A DNA stretch of 64,000 bases, taken from assembly GCF_011927905.1 (NCBI RefSeq), contig NZ_JAATJL010000001.1:3162001-3226000 (forward strand), read 5' to 3'. Both the position numbers and the translations under genes were made by a program. Shown here in pieces: positions 27,694 to 36,211 of the stretch (position 1 is its first letter; each line of letters starts with the position of its first letter). This DNA is from Arthrobacter pigmenti. GTDB lineage: Bacteria > Actinomycetota > Actinomycetes > Actinomycetales > Micrococcaceae. The notes under the pieces are model-generated. The model did no database searches. It saw only the letters and a list, made by a program, of their open reading frames with translations, and was not told the DNA's origin.

Positions 27694-28128
27694 TCACTCC
27701 CAGCGGCGCGCACCCGCCCCTTCGCACCCCAGCTCGTCAGCAGGGTTCTGCAACGTGCACGACTTCAGGCTCAGACAACCGCACCCGATGCAGCCGTCCA
27801 GATCCCGACGCAGATGCTCCAGCGCGGTAATCCGCGCGTCGAGCTCAGAACGCCACAGACTCGACAGCCGCGACCAATCCCGCTTGGTTGGTGTCCGCCC
27901 CTCCGGCAGCGAGTCCAGCGCCCCACGAATGTCCCGCAACGGAATTCCAACCCGCTGCGACACCCGGATGAAAGCCACCCGCCGCAGCACATCCCTGCGG
28001 TACCGCCGCTGGTTCCCCGACGTCCGCTCCGAAGAGATCAATCCGCTGCGCTCGTAGAAATGAAGGGCCGACGGCGACACCCCGCTCCGCGCCGACAACT
28101 CGCCGATACTCAACACAGAATGAGGCAT
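27694..28128 (-). CDS. soxR: Redox-sensing MerR-family regulator SoxR
   Basis: A 144-residue MerR regulator. The N-terminal winged helix is [24 protein letters not shown]. The C-terminal [2Fe-2S] site has Cys113, Cys116, Cys118 and Cys124, the CX2CXCX5C spacing that defines SoxR. In actinobacteria SoxR responds mainly to redox-active compounds such as quinones and phenazines and turns on efflux or detoxification genes. It diverges from the MFS gene whose promoter contains a SoxR box. Confidence 0.95.
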   Translation of the reverse strand: MPHSVLSIGELSARSGVSPSALHFYERSGLISSERTSGNQRRYRRDVLRRVAFIRVSQRVGIPLRDIRGALDSLPEGRTPTKRDWSRLSSLWRSELDARITALEHLRRDLDGCIGCGCLSLKSCTLQNPADELGCEGAGARRWE

Positions 28129-28151
28129 CGATCACCTTCGGTTGGAACTGA

Positions 28152-28182
28152 TTGACCTCAACCATAGTTGAGGTTCTACGGT
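28152..28182 (+). promoter_or_regulatory. SoxR box and 19-bp-spaced promoter of the MFS gene
   Basis: -35 TTGACC (28152-28157), a 19-bp spacer and -10 TACGGT (28177-28182). The palindrome CCTCAACCATAGTTGAGG (28156-28173) fills the spacer and matches the E. coli soxS box closely. The over-long spacer is the hallmark of MerR-type activation by DNA twisting. The start ATG lies 7 nt after the -10 box. Confidence 0.9.
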
Positions 28183-28189
28183 TACGTCC

Positions 28190-29587
28190 ATGACAACAAG
28201 CCCCGCCGCCGGCCCGCCCGGAACCGCCGGCATCCTCCACCCGACCTACCGGTGGGTCACCATCGGGACCTTCGCGCTCGTCGTCCTCGGTGCGTTCGAA
28301 TCCCTCGCCGTCACAACCGTCATGCCGCTGGTGAGCCGCGAACTCGACGGCGCGGCCCTCTACGCCCTGGCGTTCGCCGGCCCACTCGCAACCGGCGTGA
28401 TCGGCATGGTCGCGGCAGGCAACTGGTCCGACAGGCGAGGACCCAATGCGCCGCTCTACGCGTCCGTCGCCGCATTCGTGGCCGGGCTCCTGATCGCGGG
28501 AACCGCCGACAGCATGCCCGCCCTCGTCGCGGGCAGGCTGATCCAGGGCCTCGGCGGCGGCGCAATGACCGTAGCGCTCTACGTTGTTGTGGCCCGCGTC
28601 TACCCGGGCGCCCTGCACGCGAAAATCTTCGCCGGCTTCGCCGCTGCGTGGGTGCTGCCGTCACTGGTCGGCCCGTTCATCGCCGGGCTGGTGGCCGAAC
28701 TCGTCAGCTGGCACTGGGTATTCCTCGGCGTCGTCTTCCTGGTGGTCCCGGCGTTGGCGATGCTCCTCCCGGCCATGCGCGGTCTACGCTCCGCACCCGA
28801 ATCACCCGTCCCGTGGAACCTCGGCAGGCTGGCGTGGGCCGCGCTGGCCGCCATCGCAGTCCTCGGTCTGAACCTCTCGGCCGAGGTTCCCGCCGCCACC
28901 GGGGTACTCGCCGTCGTCGCACTCGCGGTTGCCCTCTTCGCCGTCCGGCCGCTGGTACCGCGCGGCACGCTCAGCGCGCGGCGGGGCCTGCCGAGCGTCA
29001 TCCTCGCCCGGGGTCTCGCGTCCGCCGCGTTCTTCGGTGCGGAGGTCTACCTGCCGTACCTGTTCATCGAACGGTACGAGTTCCCACCGGCACTCGCCGG
29101 ACTCACCCTGACGCTCGGCGCACTCGCCTGGGCCGCCGCGTCCGCCATCCAGGGACGCATGGGAGACAGACAGCACAATGCATTCGCCGTGCGAACGGGT
29201 TCTGCCCTGGTGCTCGCGGCCACGCTGCTCGCACTGGTGACCGTGGTGCTGGACTGGCCGGCCGCCGTCGCAATCGCAGGGTGGATCTTCGCCGGCGCCG
29301 GCATGGGCCTGATGTACCCACGCCTCAGCGTCATGATGCTCGCACTGTCCACGCCGCAAACCGAAGGATTCAACAGCTCGGCGCTGTCCATCTCCGATTC
29401 CCTCGGCGGAGCACTCGCGCTCGCCACCACCGGGATTGTGTTCACGGCGCTTACGACGGCGGGAGCCTCCTTCGCGGGCGTCTTCGCCTTGACCGTGGTC
29501 ATCGCGGCGGTTGCCGTAGCAGTTGCACCCCGCGTTCTAAAGGCGCAGCCCGCGGACGCGCCCGTTGTTGAAGGAGCGGCAGTATGA
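28190..29587 (+). CDS. MFS drug-type exporter (SoxR target)
   Basis: A 465-residue major facilitator with 14 predicted hydrophobic segments (DHA2-like) and the motif-A-like loop GNWSDRRGP after the second helix. It lies directly behind a SoxR-controlled promoter, so it probably exports redox-active toxicants. No ribosome-binding site is visible; the ATG sits at the expected transcription start, so translation is presumably leaderless. The 3' end overlaps the stump of a quinone oxidoreductase gene. Confidence 0.9.
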   Translation: MTTSPAAGPPGTAGILHPTYRWVTIGTFALVVLGAFESLAVTTVMPLVSRELDGAALYALAFAGPLATGVIGMVAAGNWSDRRGPNAPLYASVAAFVAGLLIAGTADSMPALVAGRLIQGLGGGAMTVALYVVVARVYPGALHAKIFAGFAAAWVLPSLVGPFIAGLVAELVSWHWVFLGVVFLVVPALAMLLPAMRGLRSAPESPVPWNLGRLAWAALAAIAVLGLNLSAEVPAATGVLAVVALAVALFAVRPLVPRGTLSARRGLPSVILARGLASAAFFGAEVYLPYLFIERYEFPPALAGLTLTLGALAWAAASAIQGRMGDRQHNAFAVRTGSALVLAATLLALVTVVLDWPAAVAIAGWIFAGAGMGLMYPRLSVMMLALSTPQTEGFNSSALSISDSLGGALALATTGIVFTALTTAGASFAGVFALTVVIAAVAVAVAPRVLKAQPADAPVVEGAAV

Positions 29588-29648
29588 AAGCGGTTCAGCA
29601 GCTTATCTACGGCGGGGCCGAGCAACTGCGCTTTGACCACAGCGCCGA
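29584..29648 (+). pseudogene. 5' remnant of a quinone oxidoreductase/alcohol dehydrogenase gene
   Basis: The frame opens with MKAVQQLIYGGAEQLRF, the usual N-terminus of zinc-independent NADPH:quinone oxidoreductases, overlapping the MFS stop as ATGA. After about 20 codons the sequence becomes the reverse complement of the lipoprotein gene's 3' part, so only the first strand of the fold is left. An intact copy would make a typical SoxR efflux-reductase operon. Confidence 0.55.
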
Positions 29649-30113
29649 TCAGTCGAGCGACGACGACGGCGCCTGCCCTGGCTCCCCCAGCGTCTGGACG
29701 ATGAACGTCTCCTCGTACCTGCAGCCGCTGGGTACCTCCTCGAGCAGTTCGACGTTGTGCTCACCGGAAGCGAATCCCCCGCCGAACGCCACCTGCACGC
29801 CGAACGAAAATTCGTAATCACCGGATCGGACCACGAGCGCATCGCCGCCCGCGAAGGAACTGCCACGGGGGAAGAGCAGGCCCACCTCGTACCCTTCCGC
29901 CGAGCGTCCCGCGACGCAGGAGGCGTCATTGAGGAACAGTTCGCCCTCGAAGAGCGCCTGCATCACAGCATCACTCGGTTCTGTGCGCGAGACCACCAGC
30001 AACTCCCCGTTCGGCCCCGGCTCAGTGCCGGGCTTCGGCTGCGGTATCCACCCGCAACCCGCCGTCAGCAAGACGAGTGCAACGCACCCGACCCGGAGAG
30101 ACTTTCTCGGCAT
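29649..30113 (-). CDS. Lipoprotein of unknown function
   Basis: A 154-residue protein with signal sequence and lipobox LTAGC (Cys near residue 20), then a Pro/Gly-rich linker and a domain with two further Cys (ASCVAGR and SGCRYEE) that could form a disulfide. Family not recognised. TACGCT lies 6 nt before the ATG (leaderless pattern). Confidence 0.75.
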   Translation of the reverse strand: MPRKSLRVGCVALVLLTAGCGWIPQPKPGTEPGPNGELLVVSRTEPSDAVMQALFEGELFLNDASCVAGRSAEGYEVGLLFPRGSSFAGGDALVVRSGDYEFSFGVQVAFGGGFASGEHNVELLEEVPSGCRYEETFIVQTLGEPGQAPSSSLD

Positions 30114-30194
30114 GCAAGAAGCGTAGTCCCGCGTCCGCCCAGCGAACCCGCTGCCCCGGTGCAGATTGGGTAACGTTCGAACGCACCGAGGAAC

Positions 30195-32156
30195 CTACCT
30201 CCGCAGCAGCACGTAGCCGTACGGCTCCAGATGCACCTTGTCGACGTCCTCGCCCGTTAGCAAGTCCGTCCCGGCAACCTCCAGCGCAACGGAATCGGTC
30301 CCGTGGTTGATCAGCGTCAGCACGTCGCCACGCTGCGCAGCCTCCACGAACTCAGGCAATCCCTCGACCACCGGCACGACGCCGGCACCCGCGAACACGT
30401 GGGCACTCACCAGGCGGGCGCCGTCGTCGTCGGGCACTGTCGCGAGATAGTAGGCACGGCCCGCACCGAAGGAACGCGCCGTGAACGCGGGCAAACCCGA
30501 GGTGCGCCCACCGCTGAAGGAAGCGAGCACCTGCGCGTCGGTTGCAGCGATTTCTTCGGCCAGGAAGAAGCCGTCAAAGGAGGTTGACCCGAACGAAACC
30601 GGCGCCGAAGACTGCCCCGGACCATCGACAGCCAGCGCCCCGAACTCCTCAACCGTAACGCCCAGCACCGACCCCAGCTGGGTGAGGTAGCCGCCGTCGC
30701 GGAAGCGGTCGTGTTCGTCGACAACATCGCTGAACGCCGTCACCAGGAGATACCCGCCGCCCTCAACGAAACGCGTGAGGTTCGAAGCCCCCGACGAAGT
30801 CAGCAGATACAGCTGCGGCGCAATCACGACGGAATAGGATCCAAGATCGGAGGTGGGGCGCACGAAGTCCACCTGCACGTGCTGGCGGTGGATCGCGAAG
30901 TACCAGCGCTGCACGCACGCCACGTAGTCCAGCACCACCGGGTGATCGGGCGCCTCGATAGCCCACCAGTTCTCCCAGTCGAACACAATCGCCACGCGGG
31001 CATCACGGGACCCGGCCGGCAGCGAAGGCAGAGCAGAAAGCTCCTCGCCCAACTGCACAACTTCCCGCCACGTCCGCGTGGACGTGCCCGCGTGCGGCAG
31101 CATCGCCGAGTGGAACTTCTCCGCCCCCGCGCGGGACTGCCGCCACTGGAAGAACAGAATGCCGTCGGCGCCCCGGCCAACCGACTGCATCGAAAGGGCC
31201 TGCATCTGGCCCGGAGCCTTGGGCGCATTCGAGGGCCGCCAGTTCAGCGCATTGGTGGACTGCTCCATCAGCAGCCACGGGACCTCGGGCTTCAGCGAAC
31301 GCATCAGGTCACGCTGGAACGCCCCGGCGCGGAAGCTCTCCGGGTCATTCGGGTCCGGGTAGCAGTCGTCGGAAATGACGTCCATCTCCGCCGCCCACTC
31401 CCAATAGTTCGCGGGCTTGAACGCGCCCATGAAGTTGGTGGTCACAGGCTGTGTAGCCCCGGCCGCCCGGATGATGTCCCGCTCCATCCGGTAGCACTCC
31501 AGCAGCATGTCGGACGTGAACCGCCGGAAGTCGAGCAGCTGACCGGGGTTGTGGCTGTACGGAGCCTTGCGTGGCGGGAAAACATGGTCGAAGGACTCGT
31601 AATGCTGCGCCCAGAACCACGTCCCCCACGCGGAGTTCAGCGCGTCCAGTGTTCCGTATTTTGAGCGCAGCCAGCCGCGGAACGCGTCCCGCGCCGAGTC
31701 CGAGTAGTCCAGGTTCAAGTGGCACCCGTACTCGTTGTTCACGCGCCACAGCACCACGGCCGGGTGGTCGGCGTACCGTTCCGCGAGGCGCTTCACCAGT
31801 GCGGCAGCCAGCCGGCGGTACGACGGCGACGACGGCGCGTAGTGCTGCCGGCTCCCGTGCCAGTACGGCGCACCGTTCTCGTCCGCGGCGAGGATGTCCG
31901 GGTAGGCGACGGTCATCCACGGCGGAGGTGACGCCGTGGCCGTCGCCAGATCGACGGCGATGCCCGCCTCGTGCAGCAGCTCGATCACACGGTCAAGCCA
32001 GTCGAAGTCATAAACGTCCTCGGCCGGCTGGATACGCGACCACGCGAAAATACCGAGGCTCACCATGGTGACCCCGGCCTCGCGCATCCGCTCGACATCC
32101 TCCGGCCAGACGGACTCCGGCCACTGCTCAGGGTTGTAATCGCCGCCGTAGTGCAC
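30195..32156 (-). CDS. Beta-galactosidase (GH42)
   Basis: A 653-residue GH42 enzyme without signal peptide, so intracellular. The TIM barrel has NPEQWPE, acid/base Glu142 in RVNNEYG and nucleophile Glu298 in LLMEQS; a trimerisation domain and beta domain follow. GH42 enzymes split beta-1,4- or beta-1,3-galactosides; here side-chain galactans of rhamnogalacturonan I are the likely source. It starts at GTG 32156 behind AAGGAGC. It is the last gene of the sugar importer operon. Confidence 0.93.
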   Translation of the reverse strand: MHYGGDYNPEQWPESVWPEDVERMREAGVTMVSLGIFAWSRIQPAEDVYDFDWLDRVIELLHEAGIAVDLATATASPPPWMTVAYPDILAADENGAPYWHGSRQHYAPSSPSYRRLAAALVKRLAERYADHPAVVLWRVNNEYGCHLNLDYSDSARDAFRGWLRSKYGTLDALNSAWGTWFWAQHYESFDHVFPPRKAPYSHNPGQLLDFRRFTSDMLLECYRMERDIIRAAGATQPVTTNFMGAFKPANYWEWAAEMDVISDDCYPDPNDPESFRAGAFQRDLMRSLKPEVPWLLMEQSTNALNWRPSNAPKAPGQMQALSMQSVGRGADGILFFQWRQSRAGAEKFHSAMLPHAGTSTRTWREVVQLGEELSALPSLPAGSRDARVAIVFDWENWWAIEAPDHPVVLDYVACVQRWYFAIHRQHVQVDFVRPTSDLGSYSVVIAPQLYLLTSSGASNLTRFVEGGGYLLVTAFSDVVDEHDRFRDGGYLTQLGSVLGVTVEEFGALAVDGPGQSSAPVSFGSTSFDGFFLAEEIAATDAQVLASFSGGRTSGLPAFTARSFGAGRAYYLATVPDDDGARLVSAHVFAGAGVVPVVEGLPEFVEAAQRGDVLTLINHGTDSVALEVAGTDLLTGEDVDKVHLEPYGYVLLRR

Positions 32157-32185
32157 GGTGGCTCCTTTCTAAAAGTGTTGGAGAC

Positions 32186-32809
32186 CTAACGCCGCTCGCG
32201 TTCCTTCACCACGAGCACGGCAAAAACAAGGCAGCCGAGCCCGGGAACCACCAGCGGCGGCAACTGCCAGGTCACCACAACCGCAAGAACGACGGCGGCG
32301 AGCAGCGGCGCAATAGCCCCAGGGTCCGTGGCGAAACTGTTCACGCCCTCCCGCACGGCCCGCTTCCAACCCTTGGAGGGGGTCCACCGCACCGCAGACT
32401 GCAGCAGCACGAATACCAGTGCGGTGAGTGCCAGGAAGCAGACGACGAACACCAGCAGCCAGCCCGGCAACACCTGGGTGCCTGCCAGCAGGAGGTTGAA
32501 GAGCAGGACGACGGCAAGCGCCGTCGTCGTCAATCCGACCACCCAGCCCGTGCGGAGGGCGGAGATGAAGTCTTCCCACCACTGTCCGAGCGTGGAGCGC
32601 TCGGCGAGGAGGTAGCGGTGGAGGTGCCTGGTGGAGGCGGCGAGCGCGGCGGGCAGCGTAATGATCAGCAGCCCGCCGGCGAAGGTGAGGACTCCCATCC
32701 ACAGCACCTCCGCGAACAGCGCGAACTTCCCCTGGGCACCCGGCCACTTGAGCTGGGTGCCGTCTGGTTGGGGCTGTTCGCGCCGCTTGCGGGCGCCGCG
32801 GGCTGTCAT
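32186..32809 (-). CDS. YesL-like (DUF624) membrane protein
   Basis: A 207-residue protein with about five hydrophobic helices (from residue 32) and the EVLWMGVLTFAGGLLIITLPAAL start pattern of DUF624. YesL is encoded with a carbohydrate ABC transporter in the Bacillus subtilis rhamnogalacturonan locus, and the same pairing occurs here. Its role is unknown. The 4-bp overlap with the permease gene indicates coupling. Confidence 0.82.
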   Translation of the reverse strand: MTARGARKRREQPQPDGTQLKWPGAQGKFALFAEVLWMGVLTFAGGLLIITLPAALAASTRHLHRYLLAERSTLGQWWEDFISALRTGWVVGLTTTALAVVLLFNLLLAGTQVLPGWLLVFVVCFLALTALVFVLLQSAVRWTPSKGWKRAVREGVNSFATDPGAIAPLLAAVVLAVVVTWQLPPLVVPGLGCLVFAVLVVKERERR

Positions 32810-33711
32810 CCCTTCAGGCCCTGGGTGGCCACGCCGGCCACGAGGAAGCGCTGGAAGATCACGAAGAACAGCATGACAGGTAGCAGTGCGAGGACCGAGA
32901 TCGCGACGGTGGCGCCGTAGTCAGAGGCACTCGACTGGTCGTTGAAAACCCGCAGAGCGAGCGGCAGCGGGTAGTTCTCGGGCGAGTTCAGGTAGAGCAG
33001 GGGGCCGAGGAAGTCGTTCCAGCTCCAGATGAACGCGAAGATCGAGGAGGTGATCAGCGCGGGCCGGATCAGCGGGACGGTGATGGACCAGTAGATCCGC
33101 CAGTGCCCGCAGCCGTCGATGCGCGCTGCTTCGTCCAGTTCCTTGGGGAGGTTGCGGATGAACTGGACCATCAGGAAGACGAAGAACGCCTCCGTGGCCA
33201 GGAACTTGCCGATCAGCAGAGGGAAGAACGTATCCACCATGCCGAGGTTACGGAAGATCATGTACTGCGGGATGATCAGCACGTGGAACGGCAGGAGCAG
33301 GGTGCCGATCATCATGGTGAAGAACAGCGGCCGGCCCTTGAAGTCCAGGCGGGCAAATGCGTAGGCGGCCATCGAGGACGAGATGACCGTACCGATCACC
33401 GCGCCGATTCCGAGGATGGTCGAGTTCCAGAAGAACTTCCAGGTGGGGATTCCCGCGACGCCCTCAAGGACTTTGATGAAGTTGTCGATCGTCGGGTTCT
33501 CGGGCAGGAGGCTCTGATTCGATCCGAACTCCGCACTCGGCTTGAAGGACGCCGAGATCATCCAGACCAGCGGATAGAGTACGACGGCGGTGAGCACCAC
33601 GATCGCGACAATCCAGGCGACGGTCGAGGCGGTCCTGCGTGGGTTGCGTCGTCGTTTGTGCGTGGGCTGAACGGGCGGGACCGCGGTGGGATTTGTTTCG
33701 ATAGTGGTCAC
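32806..33711 (-). CDS. Carbohydrate ABC permease (MalG/UgpE type)
   Basis: A 301-residue inner-membrane permease with six hydrophobic helices. The EAA loop is ELDEAARIDGCGHWRIYWSITVPLIRPAL, about residue 195-225. It pairs with the downstream-coded MalF-type subunit; the gene overlap is 4 bp. No ATPase gene is present in this operon, so a shared MsiK-type ATPase encoded elsewhere is likely, as usual in actinobacteria. Confidence 0.93.
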   Translation of the reverse strand: MTTIETNPTAVPPVQPTHKRRRNPRRTASTVAWIVAIVVLTAVVLYPLVWMISASFKPSAEFGSNQSLLPENPTIDNFIKVLEGVAGIPTWKFFWNSTILGIGAVIGTVISSSMAAYAFARLDFKGRPLFFTMMIGTLLLPFHVLIIPQYMIFRNLGMVDTFFPLLIGKFLATEAFFVFLMVQFIRNLPKELDEAARIDGCGHWRIYWSITVPLIRPALITSSIFAFIWSWNDFLGPLLYLNSPENYPLPLALRVFNDQSSASDYGATVAISVLALLPVMLFFVIFQRFLVAGVATQGLKG

Positions 33712-34694
33712 TTCGTGTCACCTCCGTAGTGCACCCAGCTCTTGGAGGTGCGGAAAAGGATGAAAGCGAGGATGCCCACCGCTATCAGGAGCACCCAGGC
33801 CATGGCGGATGCGTAGCCCATCTGGTTGTTGGTGAAGGCACGTGTGTACAGGTAGACGGTGTAAAAGTTGGTGGCGCCGGCTGGGCCGCCCGTACCGGAA
33901 CCGATGATGTAGGCCGAGGCGAAGATCTGGAACGCGCCGATCATCTCAAGCAGCAGGTTGAAGAAGATCACCGGGGAGAGCATCGGCAGTGTGACGCTGA
34001 TGAACTTCCGCCAGGCCTTTGCGCCGTCAACGGAGGCCGCCTCATAAAGCTCGGTGGGGACCTGCTTCAGGCCGGCGAGGAAGATGACCATCGGTGCGCC
34101 GAACTGCCAGACGGCCAGCAAAATCATCATCGGCATGATGAGCGCCGGTACACCAACCCAGCCGCCGAGGTTGATCCCGAAGAGACTCAGCCCGCTGTCC
34201 ACAGGGCCGTCAGCGGAGAACATTGCCCGCCACACGATCGCGATGGAAACCGAGGCACCGATGAGGCTCGGCGCGTAAAACGCGGACCGGAAAAACCCGG
34301 TGCCCCGCGACTTGAAGTTCAACAGCATGGCTACGCCGAGCGCGGCCGCCAGTTTGATGGGCGTGCCGACGAGCACATAGATCAGGGTGATCTGAACGGA
34401 TCCCCAGAAAACGTCGTCGGTGGCCATGCGTTCGAAGTTCGCCAGGCCCGACCACTCCGGTGCGGTAAAGAGGTTGTAGTCGGTGAAGGCCAGATACAGC
34501 GAGAAGAGCATCGGGCCGAGCGTGAGGGCGAAGAGCCCCAGCAGCCAGGGAGACAGGAAAACGTAGCCGGCGAGATTGTCCCTGTTGCGCTTGCGTTTGG
34601 GCTGCCCAACCGTCCGGCGGTTGCCCGCCGGACGGGTGCCGGGTTCGGCGTTAGTGCGGGTTTTTGTTGGCGCGTGCGCCGATCCCGTTGTCAT
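33708..34694 (-). CDS. Carbohydrate ABC permease (MalF/UgpA type)
   Basis: A 328-residue permease with a basic N-terminal tail (about 40 residues rich in R, K, P) and six helices. Its EAA loop is ELYEAASVDGAKAWRKFISVTLPML. It lies 30 bp after the binding-protein gene and overlaps the second permease gene by 4 bp. Confidence 0.93.
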   Translation of the reverse strand: MTTGSAHAPTKTRTNAEPGTRPAGNRRTVGQPKRKRNRDNLAGYVFLSPWLLGLFALTLGPMLFSLYLAFTDYNLFTAPEWSGLANFERMATDDVFWGSVQITLIYVLVGTPIKLAAALGVAMLLNFKSRGTGFFRSAFYAPSLIGASVSIAIVWRAMFSADGPVDSGLSLFGINLGGWVGVPALIMPMMILLAVWQFGAPMVIFLAGLKQVPTELYEAASVDGAKAWRKFISVTLPMLSPVIFFNLLLEMIGAFQIFASAYIIGSGTGGPAGATNFYTVYLYTRAFTNNQMGYASAMAWVLLIAVGILAFILFRTSKSWVHYGGDTK

Positions 34695-34724
34695 GAACTG
34701 CTCCTAAACTGCGGTTGGATCAGG

Positions 34725-36023
34725 TCAGCGGCCGAGCGTAACGGCAGCCTCATCGAAGAACTGCTGTGCTGCATCCTCAGGAGAGATGGCATCCAGGCCA
34801 ATCGAGGTTCCCAGGGTCAGGAACGTATTTTCCAAGGCGCCGTAGCCAACAACCGGTGCTGCCGGCGGATCGCCGATGCGGTCAGCAACGGAATCGAGGT
34901 ATTCCTTGACTTCCAGTTCCGGGCCTTCGAGCGCAGCACCTTCAAGAGCGGTCTCCGATGCAGGGACACCCAACGTCGCGCCGAAGATCTCGCCAACCTC
35001 GGGGCTGTTGATCAGGAATTCGATGAATGCTACCGCTGCTTCAGGGTGCTCGGTTTGAGCGCCAACCGCGTGCAGCATTGAAGGCTTCTGATACAGGTCC
35101 TTGACCGAGGGGTCGCTGGTGGGCGGAGCCAGAATGGTCAGGTCCTCAGCGCCCGTGTCAGCCAGGTAACCGCCCATGAAGTTGGACCAGGTCATCTCGC
35201 TTGCGGTGAGATTGGCGCCAAAGCCTGACTTCGGATTGACTTCTTCAAGCTTGCGCGCCGGGATGGTCGCATTCTCGCGGAGGTCCTGTGCACTGCTCCA
35301 GAATTCAGCGAGCTCTTCCTGCGTGAAGTTCAGCTCACCCTCTTCAGTGAACAGTTCACGGCCCTGCTGGCGGAGCTGCAATTCGAAATTCTGGATACGC
35401 CCGGTGTAATCGGTCCCGCCCCAGACTTCGCCGCCCGAAGCTTCGGTGACGCTGGTCATGTAGGCGTCGTAGTCATCCCACGACGTGCCGCCCTCATAGC
35501 CTTCAACACCAGCCTGTTCGATAACCGCAGGGTTCTCGAACAGCGACCACGCGTTGTAGCCGGTGGGAACGGCGAGGGTCTGGTCCTCGAGCTTGCCGGT
35601 AGCCAGCAGTGTCTCGTCAATGGTGTCGGTGGTCAGGCCGTTGCCGACGTACTCCGTGAGATCCAGCAGCAGCCCGTTCTGGCCATACTGGCGCAGGTAG
35701 CTGTAGTCGAACTGCATGACATCGGGAAGACCGCCGCCTGCTGCCTCTGTCTGGCGCTTCTCCCAGTAGGCGGGGAAGTCCATGAAGGTGCCGTTGACGT
35801 CAATGTTGGGGTTCGCGTCTTCGAACAGCGCGATCGCTTCGTTGTAGCGCTCCGCGCGGTCCTCGTTACCCCACCAGGTGAAGTTGAGGGTTACTTCCTC
35901 GTTCGGATCCGGAGTGCCTCCGGCATCGCCACCACCATTGCCGCCACACGCCGTCAGCATCAGGGCTGCCGCGACGGTGACCGCTACGCCGGAGCCGGCG
36001 CGTCGTGAGAGTTTCTTGAACAT
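34725..36023 (-). CDS. Carbohydrate-binding lipoprotein of ABC importer
   Basis: A 432-residue family 1 solute-binding protein. The signal peptide ends in the lipobox LTACGG (Cys near 26), followed by a Gly/Asp/Pro linker. The mature part has TWWGNEDRAERYNEAI and FMDFPAYWEKR, typical of oligosaccharide binders. A GGAGG-like ribosome-binding site precedes the ATG. The promoter carries two LacI-type operators, one matching those at rhaM and rhaI, so a rhamnose-containing oligosaccharide is the likely ligand. Confidence 0.92.
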   Translation of the reverse strand: MFKKLSRRAGSGVAVTVAAALMLTACGGNGGGDAGGTPDPNEEVTLNFTWWGNEDRAERYNEAIALFEDANPNIDVNGTFMDFPAYWEKRQTEAAGGGLPDVMQFDYSYLRQYGQNGLLLDLTEYVGNGLTTDTIDETLLATGKLEDQTLAVPTGYNAWSLFENPAVIEQAGVEGYEGGTSWDDYDAYMTSVTEASGGEVWGGTDYTGRIQNFELQLRQQGRELFTEEGELNFTQEELAEFWSSAQDLRENATIPARKLEEVNPKSGFGANLTASEMTWSNFMGGYLADTGAEDLTILAPPTSDPSVKDLYQKPSMLHAVGAQTEHPEAAVAFIEFLINSPEVGEIFGATLGVPASETALEGAALEGPELEVKEYLDSVADRIGDPPAAPVVGYGALENTFLTLGTSIGLDAISPEDAAQQFFDEAAVTLGR

Positions 36024-36096
36024 CTTTGTCCTCCTGGGAACGGCTCAGATATGAGGTGAAGCTCTTTGGTTCCGCTGGTACTGTGGTGTACCTCAC

Positions 36097-36110
36097 GGAA
36101 AGCGCTCTCC
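36097..36110. promoter_or_regulatory. LacI-type operator GGAAAGCGCTCTCC
   Basis: A near-perfect palindrome immediately after the -10 box of the binding-protein promoter. The same core AGCGCT site is found at the PL11 lyase promoter (41980-41993). Confidence 0.7.
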
Positions 36111-36114
36111 CTAG

Positions 36115-36143
36115 ACTGTAAATTGAATCGTCTCAATACGCAA
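36115..36143 (-). promoter_or_regulatory. Promoter of sugar importer operon with embedded operator
   Basis: Minus strand: -35 TTGCGT (36138-36143), 17-bp spacer, -10 TACAGT (36115-36120). The spacer holds TGAGACGATTCA (36124-36135 as TGAATCGTCTCA on plus), the same operator type as at rhaM and rhaI. The divergent esterase gene starts 68 bp away and may share control. Confidence 0.7.
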
Positions 36144-36211
36144 GGCCTAGTTCTAGAATACTGTGATCCGTGATACTTCCGAGACCTACTTGAGCAAAGG
36201 ATTTTGCCCCG

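Noticed and set aside
28168..29571. Second plus-strand frame over the MFS gene
   Set aside because: Arg-rich frame shift of the transporter; the other frame has the membrane helices.
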